From CAXXHQ01 sp963665265 (lineage in GTDB: Bacteria; Planctomycetota; Planctomycetia; Pirellulales; Thermoguttaceae): a stretch of 64,000 bases of DNA. Of the stretch, positions 27,846 through 34,998 are shown piece by piece. The notes beneath the pieces are model-generated. The model was not told the DNA's origin, searched no databases, and saw nothing but the letters and a program-made list of their open reading frames with translations. The stretch lies in contig OY762224.2 in the NCBI GenBank assembly GCA_963665265.2, forward strand, positions 496,001-560,000. Reading direction: 5' to 3'. How positions within the stretch are numbered: the stretch's first letter is position 1; each line of letters begins with the position of its first letter. The translations under genes were made by a program, and so were the position numbers.

Positions 27846-28051
27846 AAGCGAGTAAGTATCTGTTGCCATCGCATTTGGGGTAATGGCGGGGCGGAAGAAA
27901 CGCCGTCCTCTGCGTTCGTTTCCCGCAGCATCTCAAATTGCCATAGGAAAGCGATTCATTCGACCGCTAGAGAAAAGTTTGCGAGTTGCAGGAGCCCAAG
28001 AAACGCGAAAGGCCTCGCGGTTTGAGGTCGCAAGGCCTTTTGGCTTTTAAG
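27846..28051. other. Intergenic region downstream of tRNA-Leu
   Basis: About 205 bp between the small membrane-protein gene and tRNA-Leu. It contains the tRNA terminator hairpin (separate entry) and nothing else I can support. Confidence 0.5.
28008..28040 (-). terminator. Terminator-like hairpin after tRNA-Leu
   Basis: AAAGGCCT (28008-28015) and AGGCCTTT (28033-28040) pair across a loop that can extend the stem by GCG/CGC. On the minus strand, just downstream of the tRNA, the right arm ends in TTT followed by CGCGTTTCTT. It is a reasonable intrinsic terminator with a short T-run. The plus-strand side ends in TTTTGGCTTTT, so it may act in both directions. Confidence 0.55.
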
Positions 28052-28134
28052 TACCGGAGGTGGGACTTGAACCCACACTATGTTGCCATAACTGGATTTT
28101 GAGTCCAGCGCGTCTGCCATTCCGCCACTCCGGC
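28052..28134 (-). tRNA. tRNA-Leu (anticodon CAA)
   Basis: 83 nt fold as a class II tRNA. The acceptor arms are GCCGGAG and CTCCGGT (first pair G-U), the discriminator is A, the anticodon stem CTGGA/TCCAG encloses the loop CTCAAAA (anticodon CAA, reading UUG), and the T-arm is GTGGGTTCAAGTCCCAC. A long variable arm (about TTATGGCAACATAGT) is what leucine tRNAs have. The 3' CCA is not encoded: CTT follows the discriminator, so it must be added by tRNA nucleotidyltransferase. Confidence 0.96.
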
Positions 28135-28520
28135 GCGGATCGCACACGAAACACGGGCGGAGCCGTGACACACAAGCAAACCGGGTCAAGGCCCGAGGTC
28201 TGCATTTGCACTGGCTGACAAGCAGCCAGCGGCGCCCAACCGACGACCGGCTAAACCTAACCGGCTTAAAACAGTCATCGGCGAGACTCATTATTCTATT
28301 CAAAAACGGGCGGTTCGCAAGTTGGGGCCACGCAGATTACCGAAATCGCCAAAAAACGTGGTTTTCAGACCATATTTTCCGGTTTTAAGACGGAATAAAG
28401 TGAAAATAGGCAGTTTATCGCATCCCCCGCCAATCCGCCCGCCGATCCGAAAAGAAGCCCCGTACCCTAACCCCTGATCCCTAGCTCCCATCCCTGTTTC
28501 CACCCCCCGCCCTACACGCC
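28135..28520. other. Intergenic region with G-rich (minus-strand) repeat
   Basis: 386 bp between the divergently arranged tRNA-Leu and alternative glmU. It should hold both promoters. Near its right end is a C-rich stretch (28465-28494) that belongs to a small family of G-rich repeats described separately. Confidence 0.5.
28465..28494 (-). repeat. G-quadruplex-type repeat before glmU
   Basis: The minus strand carries five runs of three or four G (28465-28467, 28471-28474, 28479-28481, 28487-28489, 28492-28494) separated by 2-5 nt. This fits the G3+N1-7 pattern for a G-quadruplex. Related AGGGA/GGGGATAGGG sequence lies after glmU and after the DAHP synthase gene. Confidence 0.6.
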
Positions 28521-29765
28521 ATGCAAATAATCCTTTTTGAAGACGAATTGATCGCGCAGCTTGAACCGGTCACGCTTGCCCGACCGGGCTTCATGGTTTC
28601 TTGCGGCAGCTATCGACTTTGGGACGTGGCCGCCCGGCTCGGCACGATCGCCAAGGCGTTGGTTCGGCCGCACCTTCGCGCGGTTCTGTCGGCCGATCAC
28701 CCGGAGCTGGCCGACCTCGCTTCGCCGTTGCCGACCAATTCAAAAACGCTTTGGATCAACGCGCGGGTCGTTCCCTCGGTCGAATCGCTGAATGCGCTCG
28801 AACGATTGGCTAAGGCCGAGCGTTCGACGGTCGTGCGAACGGGCAAGAGCGTGGCGGCCGCCCTGCTCGACGGCGATCAAGCGCCGCCCGATTGGTCCGC
28901 TTCGCCGCAGACCCTTTCGCGCTGGTTGGAAGGGACGCTCGGCGAATCGAGCGACGAAGAGATTTCGCTTCTCGAATATCCCCACGATCTGGTTCGCTAT
29001 CAACTTTCGACGCTCACTTCCAATCTGAACGACCGCATTCGACGCGGCGAATACGACGAGGCGGCCGACGGCGTTTTCTTGGCCTCGGGCGCCAAGCTCG
29101 GGCAGTACTGCGTTTGCGATACGCGGCACGGGCCGATCGTGATTGAACGCGGAGCGACCGTCGGGCCGTTTTGCTATTTGAACGGACCCATTCATATCGG
29201 AGCCAATACGAAGATCATCGAACACGCTTCGATCAAGGACGCCGTTTCGATCGGGCACACGGCCAAGATCGGCGGCGAGGTCGAAGCGACGATCGTCGAA
29301 CCTTATACGAATAAGCAGCATCACGGATTTTTGGGGCATAGCTACTTGGGGAGTTGGATCAATTTCGGCGCGGGCACCTGCAATAGCGATTTGAAAAACA
29401 CCTACGGCATGGTGAACGTCGAATACGCCGGCCGAAAAACCAACACGGGCATGCAGTTCGTCGGCTGTTTTGTGGGCGACTACTCGAAAACGGCGATCAA
29501 CACCAGCATTTTCACCGGCAAGACGATCGGCGTCTGTTCGATGCTCTACGGTTTCGTGACGACGAACGTGCCGAGTTTCGCCAACTACGCCCGATCGTTC
29601 GGGCATTCGACCGAGGCGTCGGCCGAGTCGGCCGAGGTGACGCAGGGCCGCATGTTCGGCCGCCGGAAGCTGGAGCAGCGCCCCTGCGACGCGCAGCTCA
29701 TTCGCGATCTGTTCAAATTGACGGCCGGCGAACGAAATTTACCCGACGAACCGCTGAGGCTGTAG
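28521..29765 (+). CDS. Alternative GlmU-type sugar nucleotidyltransferase/acetyltransferase
   Basis: 414 residues. The N-terminus MQIILFEDE and the degenerate nucleotidyltransferase half, followed by a left-handed beta-helix (about 190-350: hexapeptide-like GATVGPFCYL, GANTKIIEHASIKD, IGHTAKIGGEVEATIVEP), match the alternative bacterial GlmU family first described in Bacteroidetes. Family members are thought to make UDP-GlcNAc for cell-envelope polymers, though the activity has been assigned largely by comparison. NKQHHGFLGHSYLGSWINFGAGTCNSD is a very conserved loop at the active site of the helix domain. It is monocistronic and flanked by G-rich repeats on both sides. Confidence 0.88.
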   Translation: MQIILFEDELIAQLEPVTLARPGFMVSCGSYRLWDVAARLGTIAKALVRPHLRAVLSADHPELADLASPLPTNSKTLWINARVVPSVESLNALERLAKAERSTVVRTGKSVAAALLDGDQAPPDWSASPQTLSRWLEGTLGESSDEEISLLEYPHDLVRYQLSTLTSNLNDRIRRGEYDEAADGVFLASGAKLGQYCVCDTRHGPIVIERGATVGPFCYLNGPIHIGANTKIIEHASIKDAVSIGHTAKIGGEVEATIVEPYTNKQHHGFLGHSYLGSWINFGAGTCNSDLKNTYGMVNVEYAGRKTNTGMQFVGCFVGDYSKTAINTSIFTGKTIGVCSMLYGFVTTNVPSFANYARSFGHSTEASAESAEVTQGRMFGRRKLEQRPCDAQLIRDLFKLTAGERNLPDEPLRL

Positions 29766-29808
29766 ATTAGGGAACAGGGGCAAGGGGATAGGGATAAGGG
29801 ATGAAGGG
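29761..29808 (+). repeat. G-rich repeat overlapping the glmU stop codon
   Basis: Runs of three to four G at 29770-29772, 29777-29780, 29784-29787, 29791-29793, 29798-29800 and 29806-29808 fit a G-quadruplex pattern on the plus strand. The first 19 nt (29761-29779, including the TAG stop) are identical to 31836-31854 at the end of the DAHP synthase gene. Confidence 0.7.
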
Positions 29809-29926
29809 TGCGCGGCGTGTGGCGGATTGAGCGGTGATTGCTAAATCGATTTGCCTGGTCTTGGCGGATCGGCTACGATGCCCTGAGCGCTTTGCAATTT
29901 TCTTTTTGATGATAGGGCGTACTCTT

Positions 29927-30433
29927 ATGAATCGATTCTTCTTAACGCTATGTGCAGCAGGAGCGGCGTTGTTCGTCGTTAGCATATTGATTGTTGAAAC
30001 GCGGGCGCAGGAACCTGCGAAACAGCAAACGCCCCAATACGTCGTTCATATTTCGTTAAGTCAAACGAGGACCGACGGCAAAAAGAAAATCCTTGCCGAG
30101 CCGACTGTCGTAGTTTCTGAAGGACGACTTATTACGATTCCAGTCGGAAGCGAGGTGCTTTACGAGGATAAAGAACGCTCGCTCCTCAAGCCGCTGAAAT
30201 ATGGTCATCAAATCGCGTTAAAGCTCTTCCGCAAAGACGGCAAATTGACGATCGACGCCGATGCGACTGTTTCAGCGCTAAAAAATCAGCAAGCCGACGA
30301 AGTTTGCATCACTTCGACCGGTCTGCGCATCGTCAAGGCGGTTACGCTCGGCAAGACGATAGCGGTCGAGGGGGACTCGGGCAATCGGTGGGAGATTACG
30401 GTTGAAGAGGCGACGGCGAAGGCGAAACAGTAA
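29927..30433 (+). CDS. Exported protein with a secretin-like short motif
   Basis: The ATG at 29927 is chosen because it opens a good signal peptide (about 1-27, ETRAQ); the frame extends 31 codons further up without family-like sequence. The mature part is about 140 residues of beta-rich sequence. The segment KKKILAEPTVVVSEGRLITIPVGSE resembles the strand-turn at the start of the secretin C-domain and related planctomycete proteins, where AEPT is common. It lacks the membrane hairpin of a secretin. I therefore call it an exported protein of unknown function. Confidence 0.7.
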   Translation: MNRFFLTLCAAGAALFVVSILIVETRAQEPAKQQTPQYVVHISLSQTRTDGKKKILAEPTVVVSEGRLITIPVGSEVLYEDKERSLLKPLKYGHQIALKLFRKDGKLTIDADATVSALKNQQADEVCITSTGLRIVKAVTLGKTIAVEGDSGNRWEITVEEATAKAKQ

Positions 30434-30607
30434 GTCGAACGCCGTGTTAGCGTTTCGCAAATAGAGGCGGGCGTATGCGGCCCCCTCCCCTTGGGTCTGG
30501 AAAACTGCTTGTTTTGAGCCGAATCGCCCTTGATTTTTTCCTCTGGGGATGGAAAAATAACAGGATAAGCGGAAGAGGTTCCGCCTAAGAGATCGATAAG
30601 AGACATT

Positions 30608-30682
30608 ATGCAATACTTAGCCTCCTTTTATTTTTGGTTTTACTTTACCCGCCGAGGTCGCGGGCTCGGAGGCGGTTTGTAA
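30608..30682 (+). CDS. Aromatic leader peptide (attenuator)
   Basis: A 24-codon ORF, ATG to TAA, that begins MQYLAS, continues with seven aromatic codons in a row (FYFWFYF; TTT TAT TTT TGG TTT TAC TTT at 30626-30646), and ends TRRGRGLGGGL. A purine-rich stretch (GATAAGAGA) lies shortly before the ATG. Its placement between a possible promoter and an intrinsic terminator, upstream of the first enzyme of aromatic amino acid synthesis, matches the known Trp and Phe leader peptides. When charged Phe, Tyr or Trp tRNAs are scarce the ribosome should stall here. It is too short for most gene finders. No other function is expected for the peptide. Confidence 0.8.
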   Translation: MQYLASFYFWFYFTRRGRGLGGGL

Positions 30683-30723
30683 AGCGTAAACGCAAAATCA
30701 AAACCACCCAAAGCCCTGTGGCC
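30648..30723 (+). promoter_or_regulatory. Competing protector and antiterminator pairings
   Basis: Three segments can pair alternatively. Segment 1 (CCCGC, 30648-30652) pairs with part of segment 2 (GCGGG, 30660-30664). Segment 2 (GGTCGCGGGCT, 30656-30666) can instead pair with segment 3 (AGCCCTGTGGCC, 30712-30723), the left arm of the terminator, by eleven pairs with one bulged U (30717) and two G-U pairs. Pairing 2-3 prevents the terminator. A ribosome held at the aromatic codons would cover segment 1 and free segment 2; a ribosome at the stop codon would cover segment 2. Base pairing was checked by eye, not by an energy calculation. Confidence 0.7.
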
Positions 30724-30748
30724 TCGAAAAGGTCACAGGGCTTTTTTT
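30710..30748 (+). terminator. Intrinsic terminator/attenuator before aroF
   Basis: A 14-bp stem (30710-30723 with 30731-30744, one G-U pair) with a 7-nt loop TCGAAAA is followed by a T-run (30742-30748). It is the strongest intrinsic terminator in the window and stands 79 bp before the DAHP synthase start, with only the short leader ORF between it and the upstream gene end region. Confidence 0.93.
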
Positions 30749-30826
30749 GTTCGTAGCGGTAACTTTCAGAGAAAATCCTAACCTCAAGTCACAAGCCCTC
30801 AATCCCTATCTACGGAGTGAAACGCA

Positions 30827-31840
30827 ATGATCGTCGTAATGAAAAAAGGCGCCACGCCTGAGCAGATCGAACACATGATTCAACGGGTCGAATCGCTCGG
30901 CCTGAAATCGCATCCTATCATCGGAACCGAGCGGACGGTGATCGCCGCGATCGGCGAGAAACGCGATGAGTTCAAGGCCTCGCTCGAACGAGGGCCGGGC
31001 GTGGCCGAGGTCGTGCCGATTCTCGCCCCGTACAAAGTGGCCAGTCGCGAGGTTAAGCCCGAGCCGACGATCGTTCGCGCCGGTAGTTTGTCGGTGGGCA
31101 ATTCGCATCTCGGCGTGATTGCCGGCCCCTGCTCGGTCGAAAGCGAAGAGCAGACCGTTTCGACGGCCAAAGCGGTCAAGGCGTCGGGCGCCACGGCCAT
31201 TCGCGGCGGGGCGTTCAAACCGAGGACCAGTCCTTATAGCTTCCAAGGAATGAAGGAAGACGGCCTAAAAATTCTCGCCACGGCTCGGGAGGAAACCGGC
31301 TTGGCAGTCGTCACCGAAGTCATCGCTACGGAAGACGTCGATCTCGTCGCCTCGTATTCCGACGTGTTGCAGATTGGCGCCCGCAACATGCAAAACTATC
31401 GCTTGCTCGAAGCGGTGGGCGGAGCCGGTAAGCCGGTTTTGCTCAAGCGCGGACCGGCAGCCACGATGGATGAGTTGCTCTTGGCCGCTGAGTATATTTT
31501 GAATGCGGGCAATCCGGACGTCATGCTTTGCGAGCGCGGCATTCGGACTTTCGAAACGCATACCCGCTTCACGTTGCCGTTGGCTACGGTTCCCTATTTG
31601 CACGAGCGGACGCATTTGCCGATCGTCGTCGATCCGAGTCACGGGACCGGTCACACGCCGCTTGTTGCGCGGATGGCGGCGGCGGCTGTCGCGGCCGGGG
31701 CCGACGGTTTGATTATTGAAGTGCATCCTGATCCGGAAACTGCCGCAAGCGACGGTTATCAATCGCTCGATTTCACGCAGTTTGAGGAGTTGATGACGCT
31801 CTGCCGAAAAGTGGCCGAGGCGGTCGGAAAGAAGATGTAG
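30827..31840 (+). CDS. aroF: 3-Deoxy-7-phosphoheptulonate (DAHP) synthase, type I-beta
   Basis: 337 residues. It condenses phosphoenolpyruvate and erythrose 4-phosphate, the first step of the shikimate pathway, in the cytoplasm. The N-terminal 70 residues (MIVVMKKGATPEQIEHMI onward) form the ferredoxin-like regulatory domain found in Thermotoga- and Bacillus-type enzymes. The barrel follows with IAGPCSVES, IRGGAFKPRTSPYSFQG, QIGARNMQNY, KPVLLKRG and VDPSHGTGH, covering substrate and metal ligands. It is monocistronic. Besides possible feedback control through the N-terminal domain, the leader with aromatic codons and terminator indicates transcription attenuation. The gene ends in the same 19 nt as the glmU gene. 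Confidence 0.96.
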   Translation: MIVVMKKGATPEQIEHMIQRVESLGLKSHPIIGTERTVIAAIGEKRDEFKASLERGPGVAEVVPILAPYKVASREVKPEPTIVRAGSLSVGNSHLGVIAGPCSVESEEQTVSTAKAVKASGATAIRGGAFKPRTSPYSFQGMKEDGLKILATAREETGLAVVTEVIATEDVDLVASYSDVLQIGARNMQNYRLLEAVGGAGKPVLLKRGPAATMDELLLAAEYILNAGNPDVMLCERGIRTFETHTRFTLPLATVPYLHERTHLPIVVDPSHGTGHTPLVARMAAAAVAAGADGLIIEVHPDPETAASDGYQSLDFTQFEELMTLCRKVAEAVGKKM

Positions 31841-31854
31841 ATTAGGGAACAGGG
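31836..31854 (+). repeat. 19-nt repeat overlapping the aroF stop codon
   Basis: TGTAGATTAGGGAACAGGG is identical to 29761-29779 and likewise includes the TAG stop codon. A single occurrence of three G-runs here is too few for a quadruplex. The two copies follow unrelated genes 2 kb apart. Confidence 0.8.
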
Positions 31855-31914
31855 ATGGAGGCCGCGCGGCTCAGTCGAGCATATTCGCAATGTCGGCGAG
31901 GCGAACTCTCCGAT

Positions 31915-33633
31915 TTAACTTGTTCCCAGGCGGAGCCTGGGAACAAGGGGAACGTTGCGGCTCGACGGGGCGTCGGCGGTCGTTTTTTCGTCGGCCTTTT
32001 TCGGTTCGTCCGGTTTTTTCTCGTCGGCTTTGGGGGCCGGCGAGTGCGGCGGCTCGTATTGATAGAGAGGCAGATAACGGTAGTAGACTTCGAGCGAAAG
32101 GACGCTGAAGCAGGTGAGCATGTGGCGACCGCCTTGGGGGCCCCAGGCGTCGGCGGTCGGGCTATCAGGGTCCCAACTTCCCATGGCGCAACCGCTTCTG
32201 GCCTGGGTTTCGATGAGAGTGCGCCGCATTGCCCGATTCCATTTATCCCAATCGGGGCCGAGCAGGTTATGCATTGTTTGCGCCCCGTAGTACCAGTAGT
32301 AGATGTCGCGGTCTTCGTTACGGGGAAGGTTCTGCATGATGTAGGCGGAGCCTTCGATCATGGCGGGCGAGTCGGGACGCATCTTCAGATATTGATTGCA
32401 GAGCAAGCCGACGGCGGTCATGCTGGGCGAATGCGATTTTTCGGGGACGTAGCAGAACAGGCCCCCCTTTTCGCCTCGGGCGACGGACCGAAGCCACTTT
32501 TCGACGCCGGAGAAGGTGTTGTAGTTCACTCGCAGGCCGGCCATTTGCGCGCTCTTCAGGGCCATGACTTGCCAGCCGAAAACCGAGGTGTCGCCGACGT
32601 CGCCGGGATTGTATCGCCAGCCGCCCGAGGTTGGGTTTTGGGCTCTTTCGATAAAATCGACGGCTTTTTGCGCGGGGATCGCCAAGCGGCGTTCGTGAGT
32701 CATGCCGTAGGCTTCGCAGAGGGCGATCGCGGCTATTCCGTGCGAATACATGATTTCTTTGCTGCCGGCCGAGAGATCGCCGGTTTTGGCGTCTTGATTT
32801 TTGACGAGCCAATTGACGCCGGATTTGATGGTCTCCTGGTAGAGGCCTTTGCTCATGTGAGTTTGGCCGGCCGCGAAGAAGGCAAGCAACGCCATGCCTG
32901 TGGCGCCGGCATCCGATTCCGAGGAACCGACGCCCGAGCAAGATTTATCTTTGCAACGGTAACGGTAGTTGATACTCCAGTTACCTTCTCTTTTTTGGTG
33001 GCGGGCGATCCAATTTAAGCCGGCGGCGACGGCGCGTTCAGTTTGTTTGGTTCCGCCCATGGCGCCGAGAATGGCGTCGCGATGTCCGGATCCGCGTCCG
33101 CCGATGCCGACTCCCGCGCCGCCGACGCCGGGATCGACGCCTAGTCCTTCGCCGGAGCCGACGCCGCCGAGCCCGGTTACCAACGGGCCCTCGCCGAGGG
33201 TTTTGACGTCGAAGCCGCCGACGCCGGCGAGTTTAGACATTTCGGAGCTGTCGGACTTCACGCCGCCTCCGGCCTCCTCGAACACGTCGGAATCGTCGTT
33301 ATGCTGTGCCGTTTGGCCGGGCTTCTCGAACTGCGTAAGGGATTCGGTATCGAGCGTCGAAGGATCGAGCGGGGCGTCGCCCACGTCGAAGACCGGCATA
33401 TCTTTGCCGCCGACGGCGTTATCTTGGACGCTCTCGAACGCCGGCGGAAGATTTTGCTGCGGAAGGACATAAAAACCGAGAAAGATCGCCAGCGTCGTAA
33501 AAATAACGACGTGGACGGCCGCGCTAATGCTCCACCACTGCCAATTGGCGTAGAGCCAAATCCGCCATCGATTGATTACCTCGATCGGTGACGGAAAGTG
33601 GATTTGCGATAATATGCGCCAAAATTGGTGCAT
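31915..33633 (-). CDS. TolA/TonB-like anchored beta-toroid protein
   Basis: 572 residues. The N-terminus is cytoplasmic, then a single helix (about 35-57) contains SISAAVHVVIFTTLA, with S37 and H41 spaced as in the S-x3-H motif that TolA and TonB use to contact TolQ/ExbB. A Gly/Ser/Asp linker (60-185) follows, rich in GVGG repeats. Residues about 190-540 are prenyltransferase/squalene-oxidase-type repeats (GLNWIARHQKREGNW, GVNWLVKNQDAKTG, AVDFIERAQNPTSGGW, and so on) that fold as an alpha/alpha-toroid. The DxDD motif of true squalene-hopene cyclases is not seen, so cyclase activity is unlikely. The last nine residues come from a palindromic repeat. It is divergent from an ExbB/ExbD operon, which supports an energised envelope role. 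Confidence 0.85.
   Translation of the reverse strand: MHQFWRILSQIHFPSPIEVINRWRIWLYANWQWWSISAAVHVVIFTTLAIFLGFYVLPQQNLPPAFESVQDNAVGGKDMPVFDVGDAPLDPSTLDTESLTQFEKPGQTAQHNDDSDVFEEAGGGVKSDSSEMSKLAGVGGFDVKTLGEGPLVTGLGGVGSGEGLGVDPGVGGAGVGIGGRGSGHRDAILGAMGGTKQTERAVAAGLNWIARHQKREGNWSINYRYRCKDKSCSGVGSSESDAGATGMALLAFFAAGQTHMSKGLYQETIKSGVNWLVKNQDAKTGDLSAGSKEIMYSHGIAAIALCEAYGMTHERRLAIPAQKAVDFIERAQNPTSGGWRYNPGDVGDTSVFGWQVMALKSAQMAGLRVNYNTFSGVEKWLRSVARGEKGGLFCYVPEKSHSPSMTAVGLLCNQYLKMRPDSPAMIEGSAYIMQNLPRNEDRDIYYWYYGAQTMHNLLGPDWDKWNRAMRRTLIETQARSGCAMGSWDPDSPTADAWGPQGGRHMLTCFSVLSLEVYYRYLPLYQYEPPHSPAPKADEKKPDEPKKADEKTTADAPSSRNVPLVPRLRLGTS
31919..31947. repeat. Perfect 13-bp palindrome inside the 3' end of the toroid gene
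   Basis: CTTGTTCCCAGGC (31919-31931) and GCCTGGGAACAAG (31935-31947) form a perfect stem with loop GGA. It overlaps the last codons of the minus-strand toroid gene, where it encodes the odd tail VPRLRLGTS. Similar TTCCCAGGC-type palindromes are, to my knowledge, dispersed REP-like elements in several bacterial genomes. It may also end transcription between the convergent genes. Confidence 0.75.
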
Positions 33634-34050
33634 GGTTAGTTTGGGGTGAGTTTGCGGGGCGTTGTTGGTTTATGGTTAAGCAAATACCGCCCTTGATAGC
33701 GTATCGACTTGCCGGGAGGGATTGCCGAACGCCCAATTTTGATTTCTGATCAAAACTCTCGCATATTCGGCAGCAAACAGATATGGTAAAGCAATCGCTC
33801 CATTTAGTGTAATGTTTGGGCAAATAAATTTCGCGAAAAAAATAAGGAATTTGCCGTCTGTCTTGATCGGGCAGCTTGGGGCGTCTGGCGGCTGGCCGTT
33901 CGTCCTTCCGGCCGTTTGATATAAAGTGCAATGGCGTCAAGGAATTGGGTCGATCTAATTGATACCGAGGGAGTCGAGGAGCGTCGCTCAGGGCAACCAT
34001 GCCTTTCGCTGCGCTTCGGAGCGTATCGCCAACGGAAATGAGGAAAGAGA
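33634..34050. promoter_or_regulatory. Divergent promoter region of the ExbB/toroid locus
   Basis: 417 bp between the toroid gene and the ExbB gene. It contains an inverted repeat TTTTGAT (33737-33743) / ATCAAAA (33749-33755) that could be an operator or hairpin, and an AT-rich segment around 33800-33855 suited to promoters. No gene is supported here. Confidence 0.5.
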
Positions 34051-34947
34051 ATGGTCTCAAATATATTACGAATACGTACCCTTTTTTTCACGACAATTTT
34101 TGCGGTCGCTTTTTTGGCGTTTATGTTCGGCTCGATCGGTTTGGGGGGCGGCCAAGCGTTTGCGCAAGACGCGCCGAAGGCGGACGCACAGAACCAAGGG
34201 GGCGAGGTGAAAAAGGCCGACGCACCGGAGAAGAAAAGCGGATTCATCTGGGTTTTAGAATCGTCCGGCGTCATCGGCGCTTTCATCTTGCTCCTGTCGA
34301 TGTACTTTATCGCGCTCATTATTCGGTTGCTCGTCGAACTGCGTCCGGAAGTGGCCGTTCCGCCGCTCATTCTTTCGCAATGTCATTCACTGGTCGAGCA
34401 GAACGATTTTCGCGGCGTGGCCAACGTGGTCGCTGCCGACGATTCGCTATTTAGCACGTTGGCCGCTTCGGGGTTGACGGAATTGCCCGAAGGGGTGACG
34501 AAAGCCCGCGAGGCGATGGAGCGGACGGATGACTATAAGATGGCTGAGATGGAAAAGAAGATTAGCATGCTGGCGGTGTTGGGCACATTGGGGCCGATGA
34601 TCGGTTTGCTCGGCACGTTGTTGGGCATGATCGAAAGCTTTAGCGTGATCGCGCTTTCCGACACGCAGCTCCGAGCGAGCGAGGTTGCGGGAGGCATTTC
34701 CCGCGCGTTGATTCTGACGTTTGAAGGGGTGGCCCTTTCGGTACCGGCGATTTATTGCCATGCGTTTTTCCGGAACCGGGTGATGTTGATTAGCGCGGCG
34801 GCCCTGCTTCAAGCGGACGAGCTGATGCGTATGATCGTGAAGGCGGCGAAATCGAGGACCTCTGGGGCGGTTCCGCAGGCACAGACGTCGGCCGCTCAGG
34901 CGGCGACTTCGCAGCGACAAGCGCCTCCGCCTCCGCCGATGGCTTAG
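34051..34947 (+). CDS. MotA/TolQ/ExbB family proton channel protein
   Basis: 298 residues. An N-terminal hydrophobic segment (about 9-35, QAFAQ) looks like a signal peptide or extra helix, followed by a Lys/Asp-rich periplasmic stretch. The ExbB core has helix 1 (about 70-92), a long cytoplasmic domain, and helices 2 and 3 (about 170-195, 215-240) with LAVLGTLGPMIGLLGTLLGMIESF and ISRALILTFEGVALSVPAI, the signature for the proton channel. It assembles with the ExbD proteins encoded next and uses the proton gradient to move a periplasmic partner. It ends in a Pro/Gln-rich tail. It is the first gene of a five-gene operon. Confidence 0.95.
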   Translation: MVSNILRIRTLFFTTIFAVAFLAFMFGSIGLGGGQAFAQDAPKADAQNQGGEVKKADAPEKKSGFIWVLESSGVIGAFILLLSMYFIALIIRLLVELRPEVAVPPLILSQCHSLVEQNDFRGVANVVAADDSLFSTLAASGLTELPEGVTKAREAMERTDDYKMAEMEKKISMLAVLGTLGPMIGLLGTLLGMIESFSVIALSDTQLRASEVAGGISRALILTFEGVALSVPAIYCHAFFRNRVMLISAAALLQADELMRMIVKAAKSRTSGAVPQAQTSAAQAATSQRQAPPPPPMA

Positions 34948-34998
34948 TCGCCGCCGGTCGACGCGTTCCCTTTCGTCATTCGCGGATTGTTTCGCCAT

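Larger units (their letters stand above)
30434..30826 (+). promoter_or_regulatory. Leader region of the DAHP synthase gene
   Basis: 393 bp that contain, in order: a possible promoter (TTGATT at 30530-30535, 17-bp spacer, AAAAAT at 30553-30558, weak matches); a small hairpin GCGGAA/TTCCGC near 30570-30584; a short aromatic ORF (30608-30682); segments able to form alternative hairpins; a strong terminator (30710-30748); and the ribosome-binding site GGAG before the ATG at 30827. The ordering is that of a ribosome-dependent attenuator. Confidence 0.75.

Noticed and set aside
31855..33018. A 387-codon plus-strand frame opposite the toroid gene
   Set aside because: It is antisense to the toroid repeats and has no domain pattern or ribosome-binding site.
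31915..33633. Squalene-hopene cyclase activity for the toroid protein
   Set aside because: The repeat type is similar, but the catalytic DxDD motif is not visible and the N-terminal anchor points to another role.
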